Assembly (NCBI RefSeq): GCF_945859705.1
Contig: NC_079135.1
Coordinates: 1,178,001-1,242,000 of the forward strand
Direction of reading: 5' to 3'
DNA: 64,000 nt
Source of the DNA: Episyrphus balteatus
Lineage: Eukaryota; Arthropoda; Insecta; Diptera; Syrphidae
Shown here: positions 24,790 through 35,300 of the stretch, piece after piece
Numbering within the stretch: the first letter of the stretch is position 1
Layout of the letters: every line of letters starts with the position of its first letter
The notes under the pieces: generated by a model
Databases searched by the model: none
Seen by the model: only the letters and a program-made list of their open reading frames with translations
What the model was told of the DNA's origin: nothing
Translations under genes and position numbers: made by a program

Positions 24790-25947
24790 ATGCTTGCCTT
24801 TGTTTATGCTTTTCTTTTCGTTTTCATTGCTGCAAATCAAATAAATGCAGGGCCATTAAATGAGACTGATACATGGAATGGCAAATGGTTCCCCGGGAAT
24901 CCCTACAAAAAAACAACATCAAATAAAACTGATTCATGGAATGGCAAATGGTTTCCTGGGAATACCAAAAAAGACACCATATCGAAGGAAACTGACCTTC
25001 AGGAATTATTCGATGCAACGAAAACAGAAACAAATACCAAAGAATCATGGAAAGGTAAATGGTTTCCTAGTAAGCCAAATGGTAAAATAAATCCAAGTAA
25101 CATTCAAAATATGATTAACATTGAATCGACTTGTGATGATGGAAAGGTATAATAAGATGGACTTGTTTTTTGTATCTACTTAATAACATTTTATATTTTA
25201 AGAGAAATATCGATGTTGATTTTGATCCGGAAAACCAAAGGCAAAGCTACAATTATCTGTGCTTCAATCGCAAATCAAAATATGAACCAAGCTATGCCAC
25301 GTCTCCTATTCAGCACGAATTTTTAGTTCCACCTGCTTTCAAAGTTAATTTAATTAGCATCTTTAAATAATAATTATTAACATATTTTAATTTCAGGCTC
25401 CTTCGTATTGTCAAAATGAGACTATCGAGTATGAAGATCGACTGCCCACATTGTAACAACTTAAACATGACTCATACAAATTTGAATATATTAAAAATTT
25501 ATTTGTATTTTTAGTGGAGCTCATCGATATCTCTATCCCAAATATGGAGAATACATTTTTCTACCTCCTCAAAGATGGATGCATAATTTGGAATATGGAA
25601 CTGTTGTTATGCTTTATCATCCTTGTGCCAATAAAATGCAAATTGATCAACTAAGAGGTGCTCTGAATGCTTGCGTTTATCGTCACATCATAACCCCATC
25701 GAGGTTACTTTTGCCAGAACGGCCATTGGCACTCGTTGTTTGGGGAAAAAGCCTTGAGATGTCTGTAGTTGATGTCTCTACAGTAACTGATTTTATTAAA
25801 AACAATGCGAAAAAGGGACCCAAATCAGGAGAGCCGAAGGTACAGATATACGATGCAGGTTTAATTGCTGAATCAAAACTTGTTACGGACCAAACTGATT
25901 CAGAAGTTTGTGCTAATATTAATAATGATGTTAAATATTATTTTTAA
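24790..25947 (+). CDS. secreted DUF3105 (TP53I13-like) protein with WNGKWFP repeats
   Basis: Exons 24790-25146, 25203-25343, 25397-25452 and 25515-25947 give 328 residues with consistent phases. Residues 1-20 form a signal peptide (MLAFVYAFLFVFIAANQINA). Residues 21-100 hold three repeats, DTWNGKWFPGN (W29), DSWNGKWFPGN (W50) and ESWKGKWFPSK (W87), separated by Lys/Thr-rich linkers. The C-terminal domain (about 167-310) carries the DUF3105 hallmark WMHNLEYGTVVMLYHP (206-221), then LPERPLALVVWGK. DUF3105 occurs in bacteria and in animal TP53I13-type proteins and has no established biochemical role. No transmembrane segment follows the domain, so the product is probably secreted or lumenal. An out-of-frame ATG lies seven bases before the chosen start. 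An ATTAAA near 25959 may end the transcript. The family assignment rests on the HNLEYG motif; the repeats are not known to me. Confidence 0.85.
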
Positions 25948-26298
25948 GAACAGAAATAATTAAAGTACTGTTATATTTTAGAGTATGTAGTTTAGACTTA
26001 TGTTGCCACCAAAAATTGGAAGCTAGCCTATGAGCAAGCTTAAAAAGCTTTTAGCACAAGTTTCGTTGCACATCTGTTTCGAAATTTGCGCTTTTACTGA
26101 AACAAAATGAAACTTATTCATGACTTGGCTCAATTCTGTCCTGTGTTCTGTGAAATACGAAATAACTGATTAAAATAAGGCTCAAATGAGTGTCAATAGT
26201 TTGAAGCCCTTTTAACACTTCAGGGTTTTAATAAACCAACGAATTCGGGTCTTGATGCAGGATAACAAAAGAAATATTCTCATTTTCGACTTTTATTA

Positions 26299-26347
26299 AT
26301 GTTATTTCAGGAGTATGTATTAAAAACACATACTCCTGAAATAACAT
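26299..26347. repeat. perfect 20-bp-stem hairpin
   Basis: ATGTTATTTCAGGAGTATGT (26299-26318) is followed nine bases later by its exact reverse complement (26328-26347). It could be a very small foldback remnant or an extruded cruciform. Nothing suggests a transcription terminator role. Confidence 0.75.
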
Positions 26348-26979
26348 GGCAATAATTTGATTAATCTTTGGATACAGTGAAACTATTTGGATAGTAAATG
26401 TCATTTTTACTTCCTCTATAGGGTAAGTATTGGTTTTGTGTCGAAACAAATTTTGGGGTTTTAATCAAAACCAACATTACGATAATGGAGGGTCTCACAA
26501 TTCCGTCCGTGAGTCTGTGCGTTCATCTGTACATATTTCCACAGCGTGGACGGATTTTCTTCAACTTTGGTACAGATGATTTTTATAAAATTCTCCTCCC
26601 ATAAAATTTTTTCAAGTTATACCAAACAACTCGAAAACGGCTTAAACGATTTTTATTAAACTCTGCCCCATTTTGCGTCGTTTATGAAAAGATCTTACCA
26701 AGTCATCGCAATTCAACACGGGCCAAGCCGATTTGAGGTGTTCAGACTTTGGGTGAATATTCTGTGACTTTAGTGAGATGAGTTGTTCTGAGTTGAGTCG
26801 GCTATATTCATAAATTACCCTGAACTCACGATTGCTAAGAGTTTTTAGCAATTCTAAGATGTTTTTTTTTAATTAAATGTTAGTCCGAAAATCTAGGACG
26901 AACATTACGAAATATATAAACCAACGAAATAGTCAAATCAAAAATAAGAACCGACTGCTTTTTAGGATGCAGGATGCAC

Positions 26980-27242
26980 CATAAACAAAAAATACCAAGA
27001 CTGGAAAATTTCGTACGTCTTTCCCCCCAAAACCCTTTTGTGTACATTGCTGTCTGTGAATATATGTGAAAGCCACCACGTTGGTAAATGACGTTAACAC
27101 GCACACATTTATAGATTCACGACATTCACCACACATTTGACACGAAAACAACGATAGGTTCACGACATTCACCACACCTCGCAGCTTGTAGGCAAACGTC
27201 AGTTGACCGCCGAGTTTCCAGTCTTGGTATTTTTTGTTTATG
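26980..27242. mobile_element. 263-bp MITE with 28-bp terminal inverted repeats, copy 1
   Basis: The terminal inverted repeats are perfect for 28 bases (start CATAAACAAAAAATACCAAG, continuing ACTGGAAA). The 8-bp target duplication is GGATGCAC (26972-26979 and 27243-27250). The interior contains two direct copies of TTCACGACATTCACCACAC. Copy 2 at 30498-30760 has the same length. An 8-bp duplication is typical of hAT and P superfamily transposons; the CA terminus would fit either. It has no coding capacity, so it was moved by another element's transposase. Confidence 0.85.
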
Positions 27243-28149
27243 GGATGCACACTATCTCTCTTGATTAATATCAAAACGAACAGAGAAAAATCTTTGTAGG
27301 TAATTGATACTGAATTTGAATGGGATAGTTTTTTGGATGTACTAAAATAAAACAATACTACTTACCACTAAATAATCTTCAAGTTTTGTTTTTTTTTTAA
27401 ACTTACTTTGCTCAGAAATATTTCCTAACTTCGTGAGTTTTTATATGAAAGCCTATTCGTCTTTTTTTGTACAACCCAAAAGGTAGTACAATTTTTGAGA
27501 ACATACACAGGTTTTTGAATTCTTAAACATACATTTTAGTTAAAACATAAATAATTCAATTTTGGAATGTACCTCGCCCGGCCGGCAGATTTTCATGTCC
27601 GAAAAAAATGTAAACAAAACGGTAAATTTGATCTGTTTGTTTTCTTTCGTGTTCTTTATTTAATTGGTCGAATTTTCCTATACAAATTTGGGATGATTTA
27701 AGTGCTGCCGAAAGTACTTTAAAATTGAATTGCACACCAATAGGAGTATTTTGATACTTCGAGGCTTTCGCACTCTAATGTCGTTTTCTATTGACGAGAT
27801 TCAGAATGAGATTTGTGAATCTGACTGATGAAAGGGGAGGGGGGGGGGGGTGAAAAGAGGAAATAGTGGAATAATCTCAGATTTTATAATCTATGATCTT
27901 GAGATTCAAAAATATGAATATGGGATTCAAAAATCTGAATCTGGATTTTTATCAAGATTCACGCATACAAGCACACGCACTTTCACACACACTCCTCTGT
28001 TTGACATTTGTCTGAACATTTGTTGTTGTTTTATTTTAAAAAGTTTTTTTTTATACACAGATTTCGTACACAATTACATAACTAGATTTCATATTCTATT
28101 TGCAGTGGAAAATCTAAGATTTTTACACAAAAATCTCAAAAGCAAATAG

Positions 28150-28860
28150 AAAACGACATAATACTATGTTTCCACCTAGCCTAAATCCGAGATTTAGCTA
28201 AGTAGATTTAGAATAAATCTCGACATTTATTCTAACGCCGTGTGTGAATTGCGTTAAATAGTTAACCCCGTGTAAAATTTTTGACACTATTGAGGTGAAA
28301 AAAAAAAAATTCAGCTGTATGGCTTATTGTGTAATATTTTTCTCTGCCTCTTTTCTGCCATGAAACTTCTTTTCAATAAAAACAAAACCATCTGCATCCA
28401 GGTCCCAGAGCCCATTAAATTTTTAACCCTCTGAAAATTTTTTATTCACCTCAATAGTGTCAAAAATTTTACACGGTGTTAACTATTTATCGCAATTCAC
28501 ACACGGCCTAAATCTCGGATTGAAAGTAGGTGGAAATCTTGGATTTAGGGTAGGTGAACCCAAATCCTTGATTAGCGAAGTAGATTTAGAATAAATCTTG
28601 AGATTTATTCTAAATCTACTTAGATAAATCTCCGATTTAGGGTAGGTGGAAACGTAGTATAATACTAGATTTAGAAATCTCGAGTTTTATTCTAAATCTC
28701 GGATTGAAAGTTGGTAAAAATCTTAGATTTAGGGTAGATGAACCCAAATCTGAGATTTAGCGAAGTAGATTTAAAATAAATCTCGAGATTTATTTTAAAT
28801 CTACTAAGCTTAATTTCGGATTTAAAGTAGGTGGCAACGTATTATAAGGAATGAATACAC
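28150..28860. repeat. array of AAATCTCGGATTTAG-type palindromes
   Basis: At least six blocks of the form GATTTAGAATAAATCTCGAG or its complement, with linkers reading GTAGGTGGAAA, recur in both orientations across 700 bp. The whole region can fold into nested stems. A separate element (28236-28507) is inserted in it. Probably a decayed inverted-repeat transposon cluster. Confidence 0.6.
28236..28507. mobile_element. 272-bp inverted-repeat element nested in the palindrome array
   Basis: The left arm begins CGCCGTGTGTGAATTGCG and continues through TAGTTAAC and TTTTTGACACTATTGAGGTGAA. The right arm is its near-perfect complement, ending CGCAATTCACACACGGC. Arms are about 65 bases. CTAA flanks both ends and may be the target duplication. 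Confidence 0.65.
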
Positions 28861-29299
28861 CGGAACATTCACGCTCCGTTTAATCGTTCCGCTATCAATT
28901 TCCGGTGTGATCATTCCTTATAATGTTTTTTTTTTCTCGCTAGCGGGACGTGGTTGTAAAAAAGAGTATACAAATTGTTTTCTTTAGATTAAAAATTAAG
29001 CTTTCTGCATTTTGTAGTTTTTTCCATTTCGGGAAATAGAAAATTTTCACTTCTGTACTTTTTCATTTTTTAGGTCAATGTAGTTAAGGCTTTTTGAAAT
29101 CAATTTTCATGATTCTTTTTTCGTCGCTGATTTTAATTTAATTTTTTGTTCATATTATTCAATCAAAAAAAATGTGATTATTCAATAAATTTTTTATAAT
29201 TTTCGATAACTCTAAGAGAGGCACCTTAGAACTGTAATTTTTTTGATACTGTATGGTTTGGGCTTAGAGTTTCTTCTGTAAATCAAATCTAAAGCCACT

Positions 29300-29410
29300 G
29301 GCGCAAAATAGTAAACAATTTAGTAAAATTCTAGTCATTTTAGTAAGTTACTTTGTAAATTACAAAAACAGTTTAGCATTTTACTAAATCGTTTAAAAAA
29401 AAATCCCCAG
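29300..29410. mobile_element. GGCG-terminated MITE, diverged copy 2
   Basis: Shares GGCGCAAAATAGTAAACAAT, the central TTTTAGTAAGTTACTT and the right-hand TTTTACTAAATCGTTT with 5801-5939. The ends are more decayed than in copy 1. Confidence 0.5.
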
Positions 29411-29520
29411 CATTTTGTCCCATTTTACTCTTAACAGAAATTAATTAATTTGAAACCATGAAAAACTTATTTTATTACGATAAACAAAAAAGAACTTAAA
29501 TAAATGGAATGAATAAAAAC

Positions 29521-30320
29521 TTAAGCAAATGAGGTGTTCCAAACTTTCTGGCAAGCCGGACAGTTGGATTTCTTAATCAAATACTTTCGAATGCATTCTG
29601 AATGAAATTTAGTTTCGCATTCATTGCATGATGGATCCTGAAAGAGTACACAAAAAATTAGTTAAAAAATCAAGAAATTGCAGATCCTTACTTACCCAAA
29701 GAACAATAGTTTTACACAATGAACACTCCTTGACATCATCTGGAAAAGAACTCAAAAGTAAACTCTCGAATTCAACCATCATTCGTGGACCAAAGAATAA
29801 AGTATTATCCGATTGGTAAAAGTAACCAACATGTTTCCAATTTTGTAACAAATCTTCAGCACGATTTTTAGCCAAAGGTTTATCTGGCAACATAGTTGAC
29901 AGATTGATTGCCCGAATGTCGGGTATTCCATATTCATCTGATGACGCAATTGTCGTCAAAAGAAGTCGAAAGTAATTGCGATCTTGTTCGGAAAGATTAT
30001 TGAGAAATCGAATTACTTTGGAATTCATTGTACGGAAAACTAAGAATTCTTCTTTGGAAATTGGATACTTGACAAATGCAATGTCGTGATCATAGCGGTT
30101 TAGTTCTTCATTGATGTCTTTGATAAATTTTTTAAAGTGGGAATCTTCGGGCAAACGTACTTCGTCTGGAATTTCAAGAATAATTTCTGTTTATGTGGTT
30201 CAAGGTTTTGTGGTACTCACATTTAGCACATATTGGTCTGAGTATTTCGGTTGCATCGGCTTTTGTTAAGCTTCCATATGAAGCACAAACTTGAACAAAA
30301 TGTTGTTTTACTTCTTCCAT
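29521..30320 (-). CDS. Nse1: Nse1, RING-like E3 subunit of the SMC5/6 complex
   Basis: Exons (- strand) 30320-30221, 30165-29696 and 29637-29521 give 228 residues, slightly shorter than human NSMCE1. Nse1 forms the Nse1-Nse3-Nse4 subcomplex of SMC5/6, which acts in chromosome maintenance and recombination repair in the nucleus. Winged-helix-like segments fill about residues 1-175. The C-terminus carries the variant RING: Cys181/Cys184 (CSLC), Cys194/Cys197 (CNEC), His202, Cys205 and Cys216/Cys219 (CPAC), a complete zinc-ligand set. The signature RNYFRLLLTTIASSDEYGI and NWKHVGYF blocks support the family. The start is MEEVKQHF, preceded by an A+T-rich leader. A TTTATT at 29471 would supply AATAAA 45 bases after the stop. 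Confidence 0.93.
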
Positions 30321-30497
30321 TATTAATTTATTTTGTTTTAAAAAGTTTATTTCGTTTTTAAAATTGAAGCAAAACAATTTTTTGTAAAATCAAAAATAGA
30401 TCTGTTTGGTTAAAAAATTTTACATTTCGTAGGAAAATTGGTCTAATATTCGATTGGTATAAAAAGCAGGGTGTTTCTGATTTGTTGTGCTCTGGCC

Positions 30498-30760
30498 CAT
30501 AAACAAAAAATACCAAGACTGGAAAATTTCCTACGTCTTCCCCCCCAAAACCCTTTTGTGTTCAGTGTTGTCTGTGAATATATGTGAAAGCCACCACGTT
30601 GGTAAATGACGTTAACACGCACACATTTATAGATTCACGACATTCACCGCACATCCAACACGAACTCAACTATAGATTGACGACATTCACCACACCTCGC
30701 AGCTTGTAGGCAAACGTCATTAGACCGCTCAGTTTCCAGTCTTGGTATTTTTTGTTTATG
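30498..30760. mobile_element. 263-bp MITE with 28-bp terminal inverted repeats, copy 2
   Basis: Same length, orientation and 28-bp termini as 26980-27242, with only scattered substitutions. The 8-bp target duplication CTCTGGCC lies at 30490-30497 and 30761-30768. Copy 1 lies 3.5 kb away, on the other side of Nse1. The close similarity suggests fairly recent activity of the family. Confidence 0.85.
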
Positions 30761-31404
30761 CTCTGGCCACACTAGATTAGGAAAATTGAAGTGAATTCGA
30801 GTATGTTATCCCTGTTCCATTGAAGGTGGTAGGCTACTTAATAGTAGATGTTTTGGTTAATCTAACAGCCTTATTCTGGCAAGCCTCACAAGTTATGAGA
30901 ACCTCAAAAGGTGAACTGAATTTGATTTTGTGAGGTTTTTGCGTCACAAAAACTTTCGAATTTGTGATCTGCTCTAAAGCAGGTCAAAACTCACAAGTTG
31001 GATTTTTGCTAGTAAGAAGTTTTTGAGAAATAAATCCTCACAAAATCGAGTTATGATCACCTTGTGAGGTTTTTGTGACTTGTGAGGTTTGGCAGAATAG
31101 GGGGGTAGTTAGCATATCATCTATTCATGCTCTTCTTCTCGAGTAGATACGTTTTGTATTGAATTCGTTGAATGAAAGTGCGTCCCATTGAAAATCACTA
31201 GTAAGCTACTAGTAGCACTTTGCCATGGTAAAAGAACAGAAGGTATGATAATTAAAGTCGCCATTTTACAAAATGTAGTAATAAGTTTTTGAAGTTTAAT
31301 TTGGCCAAGTCAAAAGCAACAATTTCCAAGACAAATTTTTTAACAACAAGAATTTAAATTTTCTGATGTTTTTTCTTGAATTTTTTTTATTTGTATTTTT
31401 ATTA

Positions 31405-31902
31405 GGGGTATTCACGATCCGATGCAACTGGTCGAGTATCATTGCAAAAGTGCAAAAGTGTAAAATCTTACAACACTACAACAACAAAATATATGGATTG
31501 AAATTTTACAATGGTCTTGTACTTTTGCTATACCCTAACCCTATTGCAAAATAAAAATACAATGGTGTAAAATTTTTTTGACAGATGGCAGCCCGCCGTC
31601 GCTTGTCGCCCATGATGAACAGTTTATCTTTTTTATTCTTATTCTTTTTTATTTTGTTTCTTTTGATGCAATTTGTGAAAATAAATTAACCCGAAAACAA
31701 CAAAGAATGAAATTATAAAAAAAAGAAGAAGCATTGGTGGAAAGACAACTCCGTAAAAAAAAAGAGTGAAGCTGATACAAATCATATCATGGATTCCATT
31801 CAATATTTACTATAGATAAGAAGAGGTGCGTTCACGATCTATTGTAAAAAAATAAAATTTTACACTTTTACTACGCCTGTTGCACCAGATCGTGAATACC
31901 CC
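31405..31902. mobile_element. 498-bp inverted-repeat element, GGGGTATTCACGATC family
   Basis: Flanked by TA on both sides. The left end is GGGGTATTCACGATCCGATG and the right end the complement of GGGGTATTCACGATCTGGTG. A third, internal copy of the end (GTGCGTTCACGATCTATTGT, near 31827) suggests a nested or rearranged unit. No transposase frame is seen. Confidence 0.65.
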
Positions 31903-32368
31903 TATTATTTTTACTTTGCTATAATACCCGATGGTATTGTTTTGTTAACCATGTTCGCTGTTGACTTTGGAGACTTTGGAATCAAAGGCCGACCTGATAG
32001 ATTGGTGCCCATTTTTGACAAACAAATTTTGACAACGTTCGGAATATATTACCCTATTATGTGTACTGTGGGAATTACATACCTTCCGGCTAAAAATTTT
32101 TGGATGAAAATTGGAGAGAATTTTGTATGGGAGCTAAAATTTCTGCGTACCAAAAATGCAAATAATTGAAAAGAAGCAATAAATCACTCCATATCAAATG
32201 GAAATCAAAAAAAGAAGTTGAACACAAAATATGGATATACTACAGTAAAATGAACACGCCCATTAAATTGATAAGTCAGCTGTCATTTTTCAATTTGTCA
32301 TTTCTTGTTTTTTTTTTACAGAAAATTATTTTTGTTTTCTCTAGAGGAGGTGTTTTCAACTCAGAAAA

Positions 32369-35300
32369 ATGAATAATTTTGAAAATTCCCTACAATTTGG
32401 GGATAAACTTGAAAAGGTAATCCTAAAACATTGTCTTTACTATTTTTGCTTATCCCAAATACATTTCAAAGGAAACTGCAAATCTATCCTTACTAAAAGA
32501 ACGAGTTAAAAAATACAATGAACTGACTGCTTCAATGTCCAGCATTCTAACAACATTTGAACAAAGATTAGGAAAACTAGAACAAACAGTTCTTCCTGTC
32601 TATAACACAACTGAGCATCTTCAAAAACGTCAACAAAGTAAGTTTATTTGAAATTTCTTACTAACTCATTTCTAGCTAGCAAATTCAATTCTTAGATCTA
32701 GATGCAACACTTCAATGCCTTGACATTGTCCTATCTCACTACGAAGTGTCCCAATTGGTTTGTAATCTCATCCATCAAGGCCCAATTGAAGGCAATATCG
32801 GTGTGTTTCTTGAAGCACTCGATAAACTACGCTCCGCAATTGACTATTTCAAAAACAACAACTCGCAAAGTGTTGAATTGGAAAATGTTAGTAGTTTATT
32901 CAACACTGGTTGCGAAAGTCTTAGCAATCACTATCGAATGCTTTTGAAGAAGCATAGTTATGTTCTAAAGCCGGTGGATTTGCTTGATTTAATTTACATC
33001 GAAGATGACTCATCGAATGAAGATTATATTTCGCTGAAACAACTTTCACAAAGTACTCGAGATGAATTGACAACTATATCACTTTGGTTGGATCAGAATT
33101 GTCGCAGAGAATTCACTGTTATTTATGCATCTGAGAGAAGTGAAATTATTTATAGATCTTTGCAGAATTTGAAAGACCATCAGAAGAGTGGTAGTTGGGG
33201 TAATGAACCTTTGGTAAGTTTTTGGAAAAAAAAAAAAGATTATTAAAAAACCTAAACCGACTTTAGGTACCGCTTCCATCTGTTTATATAGTAAGACAAT
33301 AGTAAACGAATTAAGACATTCACAAGCACTAACTTCCCATTGTTGATCTAGCGTGGTCAAATGACACTGTAAAATTCATATCATAACTAATAGTAACATC
33401 GACACCAAAAACATAATTAAAGCTAAGCCAACCAGACGGGTCGAGAACAGCAAAAGGTACAGGTGCAGGCGTCTTTGGGCTAAGTAACATACTCTCCGGA
33501 CCAATGGGTCAATCCCCAAGTATCTTTCAAGGTGAAGTAAATGCCATTGTAGAATTTGCAGAAATAAAACTCGGTACTGGGTAACTGAGCACGTTGCTTG
33601 TGTTTAAGGGAACGAGGAGGCAGACTCTTTAGCCAAAAAGGGGAGCAAGTTCAAAAAAGAACAAAACGATTAGACCAGGAGAGCAGAAATGCTTCTCGGG
33701 AACTACACCCGAGAACGTTTCAAATCCTGTATCAGTCTAAGTAGGATCAAACTCAGGTTAATACCTGGTCTCCTCACGGGCCATTGTAAGTTAAGAAGGC
33801 ACCTAAACATTTTGGGGCTAAAAGTGCAACTGTAATTAACAAGAAGAAACACCAAATTATGGGTAGTTGCAATGCACTAATGACTAATACACCAAAGATT
33901 CAAACACCTGGACCTCTGTTCTGTAATCTTTATCACTGGCGACAAAAACTTTCAATGACTTTAAAATCCATTTTATCTCATCAAAATAAAAGAAATTTCG
34001 TTCAAAATCTTAATTTCTTATAACGAAGAAAAATTAATTAAAATAATAAAAATTATTTTAATTTTATGTGGAGCGATCATCAGTTAGATCTTCCGTACCC
34101 TTACCAGGGTAAACATCGACCAAAATAAGGCGTCTTAGTAAGGGTACGATAGATCTAACTGATGAGCAGTCCACTGTCGTACCTGGGCGAAACGCTTTGG
34201 AGTTGAGGTCACTTGAACTTTAAAATTGACTTAATTTCTTAGTTCACAAATTCTTAATTTGAAAAAATTTTGCTTTATTTGTGGAAAAAAATGAATAGCC
34301 ATAAAAAAAGTTTATCGCTTGTGATAAAGTTACAAAAACGGTCCCTGGGTTGCTATCAGATTGAAGAGAACAAATTACACTGTATGAAAATACCCCAATT
34401 ACTCAATTTCCTGAAAAGAATTAGGTTAGAGGATGAGCTATAAATGAGAAACTAACTCAACTAGCTAGCTAAAAGAAGGGCACAATAGATCTTTTAGGTC
34501 GCAGTGCATCTTACACCCCAATAAAAAAAAAAACAAGCAGATTTAAGTCACAGAAAATAATGGGTATGGAAATGAATTAGATATCAATTAATTTCCTTTC
34601 ATAAAACTGTTGAATTTTAAATAAATAGGTGAAGGTTAAAATAAAATAAAATAAAATAAAATAAAATAAAATAAAGGCGAGTACGCGTCTTCTACTTTAC
34701 CGTCTTTACTAGGAATAATTTGGCTACGTTAAATTAGTTTTTCGTGAAACTTCAACAACATCGACTTTATGCAATATAAGATTTTACATAACCGCTCTAA
34801 GTTCTTGTTGTTCGGGATGACTGATATATTAATCATTATTGTCTGTTTTTAAATGGATTATTCTCGAAAATAGCAGATGATTGGCAGTTTGGTGTGATGA
34901 ATTCGGTTGGAAATACGTTGATCTAGTTCCACGTTTAGACCCGAAATTTGTTTTATTATATAGTTCAAAGAATTCGTTTAACATATTGTTTTGGCTTGTG
35001 GTCAGATTTTAATTACATCAATAAATAAATTCCGGATTAATCGTTTCTTATAGGAATATAATCTGAACACATCGAAGTGGTATATTATATTGTGTTTACA
35101 CTAGGCTGATTGAAACTAATTTATACACAATCCATATTTTTTATCTTAAAAAAATTATTATTCAATCAAAACCATCAATTTTATTTTTTGGGTTTAAATA
35201 CCTATTTTAAATTTTTTTATTTGTCTTTTCTTAAGCGTGCTCGTCACAGCAGTCGCGTTGAACCTAAAAAAACAACATCAGCTCGTTTGCAACAAATGTA

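Larger units (their letters stand above)
25948..29520. other. repeat-rich intergenic DNA
   Basis: Between the DUF3105 gene and Nse1. It contains a perfect hairpin (26299-26347), a degenerate DINE-like fragment near 26480-26670 (CCGTCCGTGAGTCTGTGCG followed by CAACTTTGGTACAGATG), a 263-bp MITE (26980-27242), a G run (27839-27850), a palindromic AAATCT array with a nested element (28150-28860), and a GGCG-type element (29300-29410). No gene is supported. Confidence 0.55.
30321..32368. other. intergenic DNA between divergent Nse1 and Exo70
   Basis: Contains the second 263-bp MITE (30498-30760) and a 498-bp inverted-repeat element (31405-31902). From 30860 to 31100 there are repeated forms of CACAAGTT/TTGTGAGG that read like a decayed palindrome. 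The two promoters must lie here, but I could not place them. No other gene is seen. Confidence 0.5.

Noticed and set aside
26933..27355. 140-residue - strand frame
   Set aside because: It is a translation through the 263-bp MITE and its flanks.
27839..27850. G-run as a G-quadruplex
   Set aside because: A single uninterrupted run without the spaced G-tracts needed; could also be an assembly-sensitive homopolymer.
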